Assembly (NCBI RefSeq): GCF_007197995.1
Contig: NZ_VKKH01000009.1
Location: 248,001 to 312,000 of the forward strand
Direction: 5' to 3'
Source of the DNA: Aliiglaciecola sp. M165
GTDB lineage: Bacteria; Pseudomonadota; Gammaproteobacteria; Enterobacterales; Alteromonadaceae
Length of the DNA stretch: 64,000 nucleotides
The translations under genes and the position numbers were made by a program. Of the stretch, positions 55,170 through 64,000 are shown piece after piece; the stretch's first letter is position 1, and every line of letters starts with the position of its first letter. The notes under the pieces were generated by a model. It had not been told where the DNA came from, ran no database searches, and saw nothing but the letters and a program-made list of their open reading frames with translations.

Positions 55170-56273
55170 ATGAGCCGATTTCGCCAACAAGATAATTTAC
55201 TCGGGCAATCTAACAGTTTTTTGGAGGTCTTGGAGCAAATATCTCAAATAGCACCTTTGAACAAACCGGTTCTGATTATTGGAGAGCGGGGTACGGGTAA
55301 AGAACTCGTGGCAGCTCGCCTTCATTATTTATCTAAGCGCTGGGAACAAACCTACTTAAAATTAAATTGCGCAGCGTTGAGTGAAAGTCTATTAGAGAGT
55401 GAATTATTTGGTTATGAGGCAGGTGCTTTTACCGGCGCACAAAAAAGACGAGAAGGAAGGTTTGAGGTTGCCCACAATGGCACTTTGTTCCTTGACGAAT
55501 TGGCAAACACATCAGGTCTTATCCAAGAAAAGCTGCTTCGCGTTATCGAATATGGTGAATTTGAACGTGTAGGCGGATCACGTTCGGTTAAGGTGGATGT
55601 GCGTTTGGTCGCTGCAACCAATGAAGATTTGCCTTCGCTGGCCGATTCTGGGGAATTTCGCCCCGACCTACTCGATCGATTAGCGTTTGACGTTATCACT
55701 TTGCCACCGCTTCGAGAAAGAATTGAAGACATCATGATGCTAGCTGAACATTTTGCCATTAACATGGCCCGAGAGCTGGAGATGGAGTTGTTTAGCGGTT
55801 TCACCGAAAAAGCAAAACGGACCTTGTTGGAGTATGACTGGCCTGGCAATATTCGTGAACTGAAAAATGTCGTGGAGCGTGCGGTCTACCGCAATAACAA
55901 CCCCCATGTTCCGGTACACAACATTGTGCTTGACCCATTCGAGTCCGTCTTTAGACCTCAAGGCAGAATCAAAACCCAAGACCGGATTACGGTTAAACCC
56001 GTTTCCGAACAGGTTGCATCAATCGCTGAATCACCGGCGTTACAGAAGAAAACTGAGGATTTCTCTACTGCAACACAAAATTTTGAGTTCCCTGTCGACC
56101 TAAAAACATTGTCTCAAGATTTCGAAATCGACCTCATTAAACAAGCCTTGGCAGATAGCCAATTTAATCAGAAAAAAACCGCAGAAAAACTATCCTTGAC
56201 CTATCATCAGTTAAGGGGATATTTGAAGAAGTATAATTTACTCGAAGGTCCCAACGAGGAAGTGGAAGATTAA
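55170..56273 (+). CDS. pspF: Sigma-54-dependent activator PspF
   Basis: The 367-residue protein has an AAA+ domain (Walker A GERGTGKELVAARLH, GAFTGA in LFGYEAGAFTGAQKRREG, Walker B TLFLDELAN) without an N-terminal regulatory domain, then a linker of ~60 residues and a C-terminal Fis-type HTH (QKKTAEKLSLTYHQLRGYLKKY). It activates pspABC from upstream sites when freed from PspA. About 40 residues longer than E. coli PspF, mostly in the linker. Confidence 0.96.
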   Translation: MSRFRQQDNLLGQSNSFLEVLEQISQIAPLNKPVLIIGERGTGKELVAARLHYLSKRWEQTYLKLNCAALSESLLESELFGYEAGAFTGAQKRREGRFEVAHNGTLFLDELANTSGLIQEKLLRVIEYGEFERVGGSRSVKVDVRLVAATNEDLPSLADSGEFRPDLLDRLAFDVITLPPLRERIEDIMMLAEHFAINMARELEMELFSGFTEKAKRTLLEYDWPGNIRELKNVVERAVYRNNNPHVPVHNIVLDPFESVFRPQGRIKTQDRITVKPVSEQVASIAESPALQKKTEDFSTATQNFEFPVDLKTLSQDFEIDLIKQALADSQFNQKKTAEKLSLTYHQLRGYLKKYNLLEGPNEEVED

Positions 56274-56274
56274 G

Positions 56275-57903
56275 GTGATTAAACTGCTTTACAAGTCGAT
56301 ATCCCTAGCAAAACCGATGTTTTTGTGTGCCACCTTGGTACTGACAGGTTGTTTTAATAGTGACTTGGAAATGCCCGAATCAGGGGTGATTTACTGCTCA
56401 GAAGGAAACCCAAGCAGTTTCAACCCTCAACTGGATACCTCAGGAACGACATCCGATGCATCTTCTCATCAAATCTATGATCGATTAATTAATTTCGACC
56501 CGTTAACGGGAACCATAGTGCCGGCACTTTCAAGTAGTTGGTTAGTTAGCCAAGACGGTCTAACTTACACCTTTCAACTGCGAAGAGGTGTAAAGTTTCA
56601 TCAAACCAATTACTTCTCACCAGGCAGAAATTTTAACGCTGATGACGTGATCTTTAGTATTAATCGTTGGCGATTGGCAGAGCACTCTTATCATCAAGTT
56701 TCGGGGGGCAGTTATCCATACTTTTCAAGTTTAGGGCTCAGTGATGTGATCGTTGATGTGAAACGTATCAATGGTTATCGTGTTGAGCTGATACTCAACC
56801 GCCCGGACAGTTCGTTTTTGGCAAATTTGGCAACGGATTTCGCGGTAATTTTGTCGTCAGAGTATGCACAATTCCTGGAAAATAGCGGCAATAAAGAGCG
56901 TATTGACAGTTACCCTATCGGTACTGGGCCTTTTAAATTTGTGGATTTTAAGAAAGATCGTTTTATTCGCTATGCAAAGCATGAAAATTACTGGCAACAT
57001 CAAAACGCACCAGACAATCTGATCTTTGACATTACCCCTTCAAGCTCGCTGAGGCTCGCAAAGTTAATTACCGGAGAATGTGATGCCATCGCTTTTCCTG
57101 CAAACAGCGAATTGGATTTAATTAGAGAGAGAACTGACTTAAAACTTGATGAAAAACCCGGATTAAATGTGGGATTTTGGGCATTTAATTCTTCTAAACC
57201 TCCTTTTGATAATCCGAAGGTTAGAAAAGCCTTAGCCATGGCGATTGACAAAGCAACTTTGCTTGAAGCGGTTTACTTTGGCAGTGCAGTGGGTGCTAGA
57301 GGATTACTCCCAGAATCTTCTTGGGCCTATCAGGCAAACCTCAACGATACTAATTACAACCCGGTCATGGCCAGACAATTGCTCCGCGAAAGTGGTATTG
57401 AAGAAGGTTTTACGATGAACATTTGGGCAATGCCGGTTGAACGAGCGTACAATCCTAATGCGCGGAAAATGGCTGAACTTATACAAAACTATCTCAATCA
57501 GGTAGGGATTACTGTCAATATTGTTAGTTACGAATGGTCTGCTTTTCGCGAGCGTTTAAAAGAGGGTCTTCATGATTCGGTGTTAATAGGCTGGTCTGCT
57601 GACAATGGCGATCCGGACAACTTCTATCGACCTCTCCTAACCTGTTCAGCGATTGAATCAGGGACAAATAGAGCAATGTGGTGTTCTCCTGAGTATGACT
57701 CGCTGATTAATCAAGCACTAAAGTACACTGAAATAGATCAAAGAAATCGCTATTACCGGTTAGCCAATGCGCTGATCGCCGAACAAGTTCCCTTAGTCCC
57801 CCTTGCCCATGCCTATCGTTACCGGGCATACAGAAATGACTTAGAGGGACTACTAATTAATCCATTTGGGGCCATTCGTTTTGGCGATGTGAACAAGCAA
57901 TGA
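56275..57903 (+). CDS. sapA: SapA-type periplasmic substrate-binding lipoprotein
   Basis: The 542-residue protein is a family 5 solute-binding protein (SBP_bac_5): HQIYDRLINFDPLTGTIVPALSSSW, QLRRGVKFH, NADDVIFSINRW. The lipobox LVLTGCF gives a lipid anchor. GTG at 56275 starts 1 bp after the pspF stop, with GAGGAAG upstream. It feeds the Sap transporter; in enteric bacteria SapA binds antimicrobial peptides or other cargo, and substrate here is unknown. Confidence 0.92.
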   Translation: MIKLLYKSISLAKPMFLCATLVLTGCFNSDLEMPESGVIYCSEGNPSSFNPQLDTSGTTSDASSHQIYDRLINFDPLTGTIVPALSSSWLVSQDGLTYTFQLRRGVKFHQTNYFSPGRNFNADDVIFSINRWRLAEHSYHQVSGGSYPYFSSLGLSDVIVDVKRINGYRVELILNRPDSSFLANLATDFAVILSSEYAQFLENSGNKERIDSYPIGTGPFKFVDFKKDRFIRYAKHENYWQHQNAPDNLIFDITPSSSLRLAKLITGECDAIAFPANSELDLIRERTDLKLDEKPGLNVGFWAFNSSKPPFDNPKVRKALAMAIDKATLLEAVYFGSAVGARGLLPESSWAYQANLNDTNYNPVMARQLLRESGIEEGFTMNIWAMPVERAYNPNARKMAELIQNYLNQVGITVNIVSYEWSAFRERLKEGLHDSVLIGWSADNGDPDNFYRPLLTCSAIESGTNRAMWCSPEYDSLINQALKYTEIDQRNRYYRLANALIAEQVPLVPLAHAYRYRAYRNDLEGLLINPFGAIRFGDVNKQ

Positions 57904-58934
57904 TGCTCGCTCATGTCATCCGGAAATTTAACCTCTTAGTGCTAACCTTAATTGTACTGAGCGCATTTTCTTTTTCATTGGTGTACTTGTTTCCAGGTGA
58001 CCCTATCGTTAACCTGACCGGGCAACGTAACATATCTCAAGCCCACTATGATGCACTCATTCAAATGCATGGCTTTGATAAATCCTATTTTCATCAATAC
58101 TGGTATTATATGACCAATCTATTTGATGGAGATTGGGGGTACAGCTTCAGTTCTGGACTCCCTTTATGGCAAGAAATAACTCAGACATTTCCTGCCAGCA
58201 TTGAACTTAGTTCCTATGCACTTGTGTTGTCTTTATTGATTGGTGTACCACTAGGATTTTTAGCGGGGTTCCAACATCATAAACCTGCTGATTTTGGATT
58301 ATTGGCAGCCAGCGTGATTGGTTATTCAACCCCTATATTTTGGTTGGCACTTATCCTTATTCTAGTTTTTTCATTGCAATTGGGTTGGTTACCGTTGTCT
58401 GGCCGAATAAACTTATTGTTCGATATCCCTCATCAGACAGGGTTTATTTTGATTGATATTTTCCTCAGTGACTCACTGTATAAGTCTGCGGCGGCCAAAA
58501 GCGCCTTGCAACATCTTATTATGCCAACATTAACGCTGACGATTGTCACCGCTGCGATTATTTTCAGGTTGACCCGACGCTCATTGATAGATGTGATGTC
58601 TAGTCAGTACATTCAGACGGCCTATACTAGGGGCTTGAGCAACTTTCAGGTTGTTATGCGCCATGGAGTCAGAAATGCGCTACTACCTATAGTTCCACTG
58701 TTTGGTATGCAATTCGCTGTCTTGTTAACCAACGCTATGATAATAGAAGTTGTGTTTTCCTGGCCAGGCATTGGAAATTGGCTGATCCAGGCAATAAATC
58801 AAAGAGATTATCCCGCCATTCGTGCAGGCATGCTTGCGGTGTCAACTCTGGTGATTATTGTAACCGTGTCAACAGAGCTGCTAGCAAAATTGATAAACCC
58901 TGAACTCGTGGGCAAAATTCATGGCAAATCTTAA
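57900..58934 (+). CDS. sapB: Sap ABC transporter permease SapB
   Basis: The 344-residue inner-membrane protein has six membrane segments and the DppB/OppB-type signature RRSLIDVMSSQYIQTAYTRGLSNFQVVMRHGVRNALLPIV containing the EAA loop. It overlaps sapA by 4 bp and sapC by 14 bp. It forms the channel with SapC. Confidence 0.93.
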   Translation: MMLAHVIRKFNLLVLTLIVLSAFSFSLVYLFPGDPIVNLTGQRNISQAHYDALIQMHGFDKSYFHQYWYYMTNLFDGDWGYSFSSGLPLWQEITQTFPASIELSSYALVLSLLIGVPLGFLAGFQHHKPADFGLLAASVIGYSTPIFWLALILILVFSLQLGWLPLSGRINLLFDIPHQTGFILIDIFLSDSLYKSAAAKSALQHLIMPTLTLTIVTAAIIFRLTRRSLIDVMSSQYIQTAYTRGLSNFQVVMRHGVRNALLPIVPLFGMQFAVLLTNAMIIEVVFSWPGIGNWLIQAINQRDYPAIRAGMLAVSTLVIIVTVSTELLAKLINPELVGKIHGKS

Positions 58935-59814
58935 TATGTACCAAGAAGAATTCCATCCTTCTCCCCTGGTTCACACATGGCTGGAGTTTCGCAAAAGTCA
59001 TATTGCAGTTTTGGGGCTTTGGGTTTTGGCATTTTTTATTTCAATGGTGATATTTGGGCCATTGATTGCACCGTTCGACCCATTGATGCAAAACCCCAAT
59101 GCTTTTTTAATTGAACCAGCGTGGGATGCAAATGGATCTATACGACACGTCTTTGGCACCGATAGTATAGGTAGAGACTTACTTTCTCGGCTCATTTACG
59201 GGTGCAGAATGACATTGGGATTAAGTATTCTGTTGGTATTTTTGTCAATGCTTGTCGGCGTTGCTATCGGTGCAATTGCGGGAATGAGTCGTGGAGTGCG
59301 CTCGAGTATCTTAAATCATCTTTTGGATTCAATCATGGCTGTTCCTACTCTGCTTATTGCCATCGTGATTGTTGGTATTTTAGGAGTTGGTTTAGTCAAT
59401 AGCATGTGGGCTATCAGCTTAGCTTTGATACCACAGTTTGTGCATAATACCCGGGAAGTTGTCAGAGCTGAAATGCAAAAAGAATACGTTCTAGCCTCGC
59501 AGCTCGACGGGGCTCGTAGGTTTCACCTTTTCTTTTATTGTATTTTGCCCAATATGTACGAAATGCTTGTCGTACAATGCACCATGGCTTTGTCGGTAGC
59601 TATTTTGGACGTCACGGCATTAGGATTTCTTGGATTAGGTGCGCAGCCGCCCTCTCCAGAATTGGGAACGATGCTCTCTGAGGGTTTGAAAGTGGCCTAT
59701 AAATCTCCGTGGAGTATAGCGCTTCCCGGTAGTGCCATATTTTTGATGGTGTTATCTATCAATGTTGTAGGTGATGGTTTGCGTTCTGCATTGCGGAATA
59801 GGTTGAGTCACTGA
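58921..59814 (+). CDS. sapC: Sap ABC transporter permease SapC
   Basis: The 297-residue protein is a DppC/OppC-type permease: an N-terminal helix (IAVLGLWVLAFFISMVIFGPL), FGTDSIGRDLLSRLIYGCRM, and the EAA loop region near REVVRAEMQKEYVLASQLDGAR. Overlaps sapB and, by one base, sapD. Confidence 0.93.
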   Translation: MANLNMYQEEFHPSPLVHTWLEFRKSHIAVLGLWVLAFFISMVIFGPLIAPFDPLMQNPNAFLIEPAWDANGSIRHVFGTDSIGRDLLSRLIYGCRMTLGLSILLVFLSMLVGVAIGAIAGMSRGVRSSILNHLLDSIMAVPTLLIAIVIVGILGVGLVNSMWAISLALIPQFVHNTREVVRAEMQKEYVLASQLDGARRFHLFFYCILPNMYEMLVVQCTMALSVAILDVTALGFLGLGAQPPSPELGTMLSEGLKVAYKSPWSIALPGSAIFLMVLSINVVGDGLRSALRNRLSH

Positions 59815-60815
59815 TGGCACTATTAGATATCAAAAACCTCACTTTAGAAATTGATGGTTCCAGCGGCTGGATGAAAGCACTGGACAAAGTGAGTTTGCGC
59901 ATTGAAGAAGGCGAGATTCGAGCCTTGGTAGGGGAATCAGGATCCGGTAAAAGTCTGATTGTTCGTGCTGTAGTCGGCGCTATTCCAGAACATTGGCGCG
60001 TTACCGCGGATCGTATGACCTGGAAAGGTAAAGATTTGCTTACCATGAGTCAAATCGAACGGCGTAAAATTATGCGCTCAGAAATCGCAGTAATATTTCA
60101 GAATCCCCTTTTGTCGCTTGATCCTTCCGCGACATTAGGCGAACAGTTGATGGAAAGTATTCCCGGTAACTTAGTAAGTGGAAGGTGGTTCTGGCAGCGC
60201 ACAAAAAAACGGCGTGAAATGGCGATTAAGCTACTCCATAAAGTCGGGATTAAAGAACATAAAAAATATCTCGGCGCTTATCCTCATCAAATAGCAGACG
60301 ATATTGGACAGAAATTTCTGATTGCCTGTGCGTTAGTATCTTCTCCCCGCCTGTTAATCGCAGACGACCCCACACGTGGAATGGAAATTACGACCAAGAC
60401 ACAAATTCTAAAGCTTTTAACCCGTTTAAATAAAACAAGAAATTTAAGTATTTTGTTTGTCAGCCATGACCTTTTGGCTATTTCAAGCATGTCTGACAGA
60501 ATGACAGTTCTTTACTGCGGTCAGACTGTTGAAGATGGAAAAATGAGCCAACTACGCAAACGCCCATTGCACCCTTATACTAAGGCGTTGCTGGATAGCG
60601 CACCCAGCTTTAGAAAAGATTTGGCACCGAAATCTCCTCTTGCTGCCCTTGATGGCACCATTCCGACCTTGCAACACCTTCCTATTGGATGTCGATTAGG
60701 GCCTCGCTGCCCTCGAGCACAAAAGGAGTGTGTTCGCACACCGGAGCTACGTCACGTGCAAGACCATTTTTATAGCTGTCATTTCCCACTCATTAGAGAG
60801 AGAGAAAAACAATGA
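59814..60815 (+). CDS. sapD: Sap ABC transporter ATPase SapD
   Basis: The 333-residue OppD-type ATPase has Walker A VGESGSGKSLIVRA, Walker B LLIADDPTRGME and the C-terminal oligopeptide/dipeptide region with cysteines (RCPRAQKEC) that coordinates Fe-S or metal in relatives. The signature loop is altered (PHQIADDIGQKFLIA instead of LSGGQ), as is usual in SapD. It overlaps sapF by 4 bp. Confidence 0.93.
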   Translation: MALLDIKNLTLEIDGSSGWMKALDKVSLRIEEGEIRALVGESGSGKSLIVRAVVGAIPEHWRVTADRMTWKGKDLLTMSQIERRKIMRSEIAVIFQNPLLSLDPSATLGEQLMESIPGNLVSGRWFWQRTKKRREMAIKLLHKVGIKEHKKYLGAYPHQIADDIGQKFLIACALVSSPRLLIADDPTRGMEITTKTQILKLLTRLNKTRNLSILFVSHDLLAISSMSDRMTVLYCGQTVEDGKMSQLRKRPLHPYTKALLDSAPSFRKDLAPKSPLAALDGTIPTLQHLPIGCRLGPRCPRAQKECVRTPELRHVQDHFYSCHFPLIREREKQ

Positions 60816-61594
60816 CGGCGCTGTTAAATGTTGAAGAACTGAGCTTTATCCAGAAGCCAGGGGGAAGCTGGTTTAAGAAGGTATCTGGCTTTCAACTTGA
60901 ACCACTAAGTTTTTCGTTAAATGCCGGGGAAACCTTGGCGATTGTCGGGGAAAATGGCTCTGGAAAATCATTGATAGGTAAACTCTTGGTAGGTGCGGCA
61001 AAACCAACAAGTGGTAACATCTATTTAAATGGGCAAAAGCTGTCTGAACGAAATCTCAAACAAAGATGTTTAAGCATTCGGATGATTTTTCAACACAGCA
61101 ATGAGTCACTCAACCCAGGGATCACAGTTGCGAAGATCCTCGAAGAGCCGTTGCTTTTAAATACTCAGCTATCTCAACCAGACAGGCTAAAAAAAATTGA
61201 TGAGACATTAAACCTCGTTGGGCTGCTTAGTGAACACATGTTTTTTTATCGACATATGTTATCGGATGGCCAAAGGCAGCGTCTGGCACTTGCAAAAGCA
61301 TTAATACTGAACCCTCAAATAATTGTTGCAGATGAACCTTTTGCCGCACTTGACCCTTCGGTGCGTTCGCAAACAATCAATTTGATCATGAAACTACAAC
61401 AAGACTTAGGATTAGGATTTATTTTTATCTCTCACAATTTGGGCATAGTTCGGCATATCAGTGATCGGGTATTGATCCTGCAAAATGGAAAGGTTGTAGA
61501 AAAAGGTAAAACCGACGCCATATTCAATTGGCCAAACAACGAATACACAGAGAAACTGATGAAGTCTCACCAATCTCTCGTAACACCAAAATAA
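60812..61594 (+). CDS. sapF: Sap ABC transporter ATPase SapF
   Basis: The 260-residue ATPase has Walker A IVGENGSGKSLIGKLL, signature LSDGQRQRLALAKAL and Walker B IIVADEPFAALDPS. It pairs with SapD. The final codons VTPK and stop lie in a 27-bp direct repeat with the dispersed GGACACCCAC motif. Confidence 0.94.
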   Translation: MTALLNVEELSFIQKPGGSWFKKVSGFQLEPLSFSLNAGETLAIVGENGSGKSLIGKLLVGAAKPTSGNIYLNGQKLSERNLKQRCLSIRMIFQHSNESLNPGITVAKILEEPLLLNTQLSQPDRLKKIDETLNLVGLLSEHMFFYRHMLSDGQRQRLALAKALILNPQIIVADEPFAALDPSVRSQTINLIMKLQQDLGLGFIFISHNLGIVRHISDRVLILQNGKVVEKGKTDAIFNWPNNEYTEKLMKSHQSLVTPK

Positions 61595-61710
61595 TACTTG
61601 GACACCCACTCCGAAAATAATTCTTGCACCAAAATAATACTTGGACACCCACTATAAATATTGTCAGACACCCATTTATAAGCCTGCATCGAGATATTTT
61701 GGACACCCAC
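61584..61710. repeat. GGACACCCAC motif cluster after sapF
   Basis: A 27-bp direct repeat (CACCAAAATAATACTTGG then ACACCCACT) occurs at 61584-61610 and 61627-61653. Motifs are at 61598-61609, 61641-61652, a degenerate TCAGACACCCAT at 61664-61675 and 61699-61710. Distances between starts are 43, 23 and 35 bp. The first copy includes the sapF stop. No gene was seen in 61595-61822. Confidence 0.85.
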
Positions 61711-61822
61711 AACAAATAGGCTGAACTACCCATCCGTTGGTAACAAGCATTTTAACGAATGTGAGTATATTGGAATTTAAACCGCCAGTACCTTTGCTAA
61801 ATAGAATTTAAAAAGAATGATT

Positions 61823-62956
61823 CTAGGGGCCAACCAATGCCAGCAATATCCCTGCCGCCACCGCAGAACCTAAAACGCCTGCCACGTTTGGTCCCATAGC
61901 ATGCATCAGTAAGAAGTTATGATGGTTTGATTCTAATCCAACTTTGTTTACAACTCGTGCAGCCATAGGGACCGCTGAGACGCCAGCTGCACCGATCAAA
62001 GGATTGATGTCAGCTTTGCTATACTTATTCATGATTTTTGCCATGATAACCCCTGTAGCCGTCCCTATCGCAAATGCCACAGCTCCAAGTGCAAGGATAC
62101 CGAGAGTTTCCGCTTTGAGGAATTTGTCTGCAGAGAGTTTAGAGCCAACGGCCAATCCTAGAAAGATAGTCACGATATTAATAAGTTCATTTTGAGCGGT
62201 ATTGCTTAACCGGTCTACAACACCACACTCTTTCATCAAATTTCCGAGGCAAAACATTCCAACAAGTGGTGTAGCAGTTGGCAAAAACAGTATAGTCATC
62301 AACAATACAGCTAGCGGAAAGATAATTTTTTCACGCTTGGAAACAACTCTCAATTGAGCCATTTCTATTTCGCGCTCTTTTTTACTGGTTAATGCCTTCA
62401 TAATTGGCGGCTGAATGATGGGTACTAACGCCATGTATGAATAGGCCGCCACGGCGATTGTTCCCAACAACTCAGGAGCAAGCTTTGATGCCAAAAATAT
62501 CGCCGTTGGTCCATCTGCACCGCCTATAATTGCGATCGCTGCGGCATCTTGAAGAGTGAATTCTAACCCAGGAATATAGTTTAGTAGAATGGCGCCAAGT
62601 AAGGTGGCGAAAATCCCAAACTGAGCCGCCGCACCTAACAGTAACATTCTTGGATTTGCAATGAGGGCGCCAAAATCTGTCATGGCGCCAACGCCCATAA
62701 AAATCAAAAGTGGGAAGACGCCGGTGCCGATACCTACTTCGTAGACATAATGCAATAACCCACCAACTTCAGAGAATCCTGCCAACGGAATGTTCGTAAG
62801 CATTGCTCCAAAACCAATTGGTAACAGTAGTAATGGTTCAAATTTTTTGACGATAGCGAGGTACAAAAGCCCCAAACCCACCAGCATCATAACGATTTGG
62901 CCAATCTCGAAGTGGGCAAGTGCCGTGCTTTGCCATAACGTTTCTAACTTCTCCAT
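61823..62956 (-). CDS. oadB: Oxaloacetate decarboxylase beta subunit
   Basis: The 377-residue inner-membrane protein has nine or so helices and the conserved [23 protein letters not shown] motif, whose Asp takes part in Na+ pumping. It decarboxylates carboxybiotin and exports sodium. It lies 4 bp downstream of oadA. It follows the usual oadGAB order, with oadG expected beyond the right edge. Confidence 0.95.
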   Translation of the reverse strand: MEKLETLWQSTALAHFEIGQIVMMLVGLGLLYLAIVKKFEPLLLLPIGFGAMLTNIPLAGFSEVGGLLHYVYEVGIGTGVFPLLIFMGVGAMTDFGALIANPRMLLLGAAAQFGIFATLLGAILLNYIPGLEFTLQDAAAIAIIGGADGPTAIFLASKLAPELLGTIAVAAYSYMALVPIIQPPIMKALTSKKEREIEMAQLRVVSKREKIIFPLAVLLMTILFLPTATPLVGMFCLGNLMKECGVVDRLSNTAQNELINIVTIFLGLAVGSKLSADKFLKAETLGILALGAVAFAIGTATGVIMAKIMNKYSKADINPLIGAAGVSAVPMAARVVNKVGLESNHHNFLLMHAMGPNVAGVLGSAVAAGILLALVGP

Positions 62957-62960
62957 GAGT

Positions 62961-64000
62961 TTAGCCTAAACTCAATACAGGCTGTCCAGATTGCACTGCA
63001 TCTCCTTCATTAACGAGAACGGCATTGACGGTGCCGTCAGATGACGCGCGTACTTCTGTTTCCATCTTCATGGCTTCCATAATGAGCACGACGTCGCCAG
63101 CTTTAACCAAATCGCCTTCCCTAACCAGAATTCTAAATATGTTACCTGCCAATGGTGCGTTTAAATTATTAGCCGGCGTTACTTGTTGTTCGACTTTTGA
63201 TGGTGTCATGGCTTGTACAGAGGTGAGTTGGCCACTTGGACCTACTTCCACATCGTAGAGCTTGCCATCAACTTTCACTGAATAACGTTCAATTTCAGTT
63301 TGGGTAGTCGAAGATTTTGCAGGTGGTAAGGATGTTTCTTCCAATCCCGGTGCAGGTTCAAATGCCGATGGATTTTCTCTGTTCTTGAGGAATTTGAGGC
63401 CAACTTGTGGAAATAGCGCATAGATAAGAACGTCATCAACCTTGTCATTGGCAAGCGCAATGGATTGCTTGTCTGCAATTTCTGTCAATTCACTATCTAA
63501 CTTGTCTAATTCAGGTGCCAGTGCGTCTGCTGGACGACAAGTAATCACTGATTCCTCACCTAGAACACGCTTTTGCAGCTCAGCGTTGACTGGAGCTGCA
63601 GTAGCACCGTATTCACCCTTAAGTACCCCGGCAGTTTCTTTAGTAATACTTTTATAACGTTCACCAGTGAGAACGTTTAGTACAGCTTGAGAACCCACGA
63701 TTTGCGAGGTTGGTGTTACCAAAGGGATATAGCCTAAATCTTCCCTGACTCGAGGAATTTCCTGCAATACGTCGTCCATCTTGTCTTCTGCGCCTTGTTC
63801 TCGCAGCTGATTTTCCATATTCGTCAGCATTCCACCCGGAACTTGGGCGATAAGGATCCGCGCATCGACCCCTTTCAAACTTCCTTCAAATTTTGCGTAT
63901 TTTTTACGAACTTCCCGGAAATAACCTGCGATTTCTGCAAGTAACACCATATCAAGTCCTGTGTCTCGCTTAGTGCCCTCTACGATAGACATGATAGTTT
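62961..64000 (-). CDS. oadA: Oxaloacetate decarboxylase alpha subunit, 3' part (runs off the window)
   Basis: The visible ~346 codons are the end of the carboxyltransferase domain ([22 protein letters not shown]), the association domain and the C-terminal biotinyl domain with the biotin lysine in EAMKMETEV. The frame is open to the edge, and residues before the ATG at 63992 ([16 protein letters not shown]) fit the family, so that ATG is internal. It transfers CO2 from oxaloacetate to biotin. The full gene would be about 600 codons. Confidence 0.95.
   Translation of the reverse strand, partial: TIMSIVEGTKRDTGLDMVLLAEIAGYFREVRKKYAKFEGSLKGVDARILIAQVPGGMLTNMENQLREQGAEDKMDDVLQEIPRVREDLGYIPLVTPTSQIVGSQAVLNVLTGERYKSITKETAGVLKGEYGATAAPVNAELQKRVLGEESVITCRPADALAPELDKLDSELTEIADKQSIALANDKVDDVLIYALFPQVGLKFLKNRENPSAFEPAPGLEETSLPPAKSSTTQTEIERYSVKVDGKLYDVEVGPSGQLTSVQAMTPSKVEQQVTPANNLNAPLAGNIFRILVREGDLVKAGDVVLIMEAMKMETEVRASSDGTVNAVLVNEGDAVQSGQPVLSLG

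Noticed and set aside
58998-59195. Many 60-100-codon frames antisense to or overlapping large genes
   Set aside because: They overlap strongly supported genes, lack ribosome binding sites and resemble no family; treated as shadows.

Overview
The window looks like a chromosomal segment of a marine gammaproteobacterium of the order Alteromonadales, probably Alteromonadaceae (Glaciecola/Paraglaciecola/Aliiglaciecola-like). This is an inference from gene content: many TonB-dependent receptors, a TtpC-type TonB2 cluster, a holD-rimI pair, and a psp cluster adjacent to sap. Base composition is moderately AT-rich. Most of the window is ordinary housekeeping sequence.

Layout. 0-2.3 kb: smrB, a small DUF3149-like membrane peptide, a 194-bp MITE, and a truncated nucleotide-sugar dehydrogenase fragment that ends in tandem repeats. 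2.3-13.8 kb: SLT-like lipoprotein, gshA, M16 peptidase, Hpt protein, pseudouridine synthase-VanZ-ketopantoate reductase operon, lysS, prfB (with programmed frameshift), FMN reductase. 13.9-19.1 kb: soluble PAS-MCP sensor, argS, prfC. 19.3-21.7 kb: an accessory island with an XRE regulator, a polytopic membrane protein, four tandem 192-bp copies of a gene for a small secreted peptide, and a second HTH regulator. 21.7-26.9 kb: rimI-holD, tRNA-Trp, then a TPP-riboswitch-controlled thiamin uptake operon (TonB receptor, YkoF-like protein, PnuT-like permease, kinase). 27-32.2 kb: YqhD-like alcohol dehydrogenase, M28 peptidase, acyl-CoA thioesterase, tmcA. 32.3-37.3 kb: TonB2 energy-transduction operon. 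38-43.9 kb: large TonB receptor with a methyltransferase and a TPR/2OG-oxygenase downstream. 44.3-50.6 kb: ComFB-like protein, 4.5S RNA, and an amino-acid catabolism block (Leu/Phe dehydrogenase, Lrp, MaiA, TyrR-type regulator, PhhA) with visible TyrR-type boxes. 50.8-61.6 kb: ycjF-ycjX, pspC-pspB-pspA, divergent pspF, sapABCDF. 61.8-64 kb: oadB and the 3' part of oadA, which runs off the right edge.

Most unusual content. First, the 20.4-21.2 kb peptide array: the mature peptide is almost invariant while synonymous codons differ between copies. An 18-bp palindrome, TGTGGA-N6-TCCACA, lies in front of the array and also in front of the second HTH gene, which suggests a regulated secreted-peptide module. 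No exporter or known peptide family was recognised. Second, a short dispersed motif GTGGACACCCAC occurs in clusters between genes and also in frame inside two housekeeping genes (panE-like and tmcA). Third, several MITE-like elements, three with recognisable 6-bp target duplications, sit exactly on stop codons of neighbouring genes.
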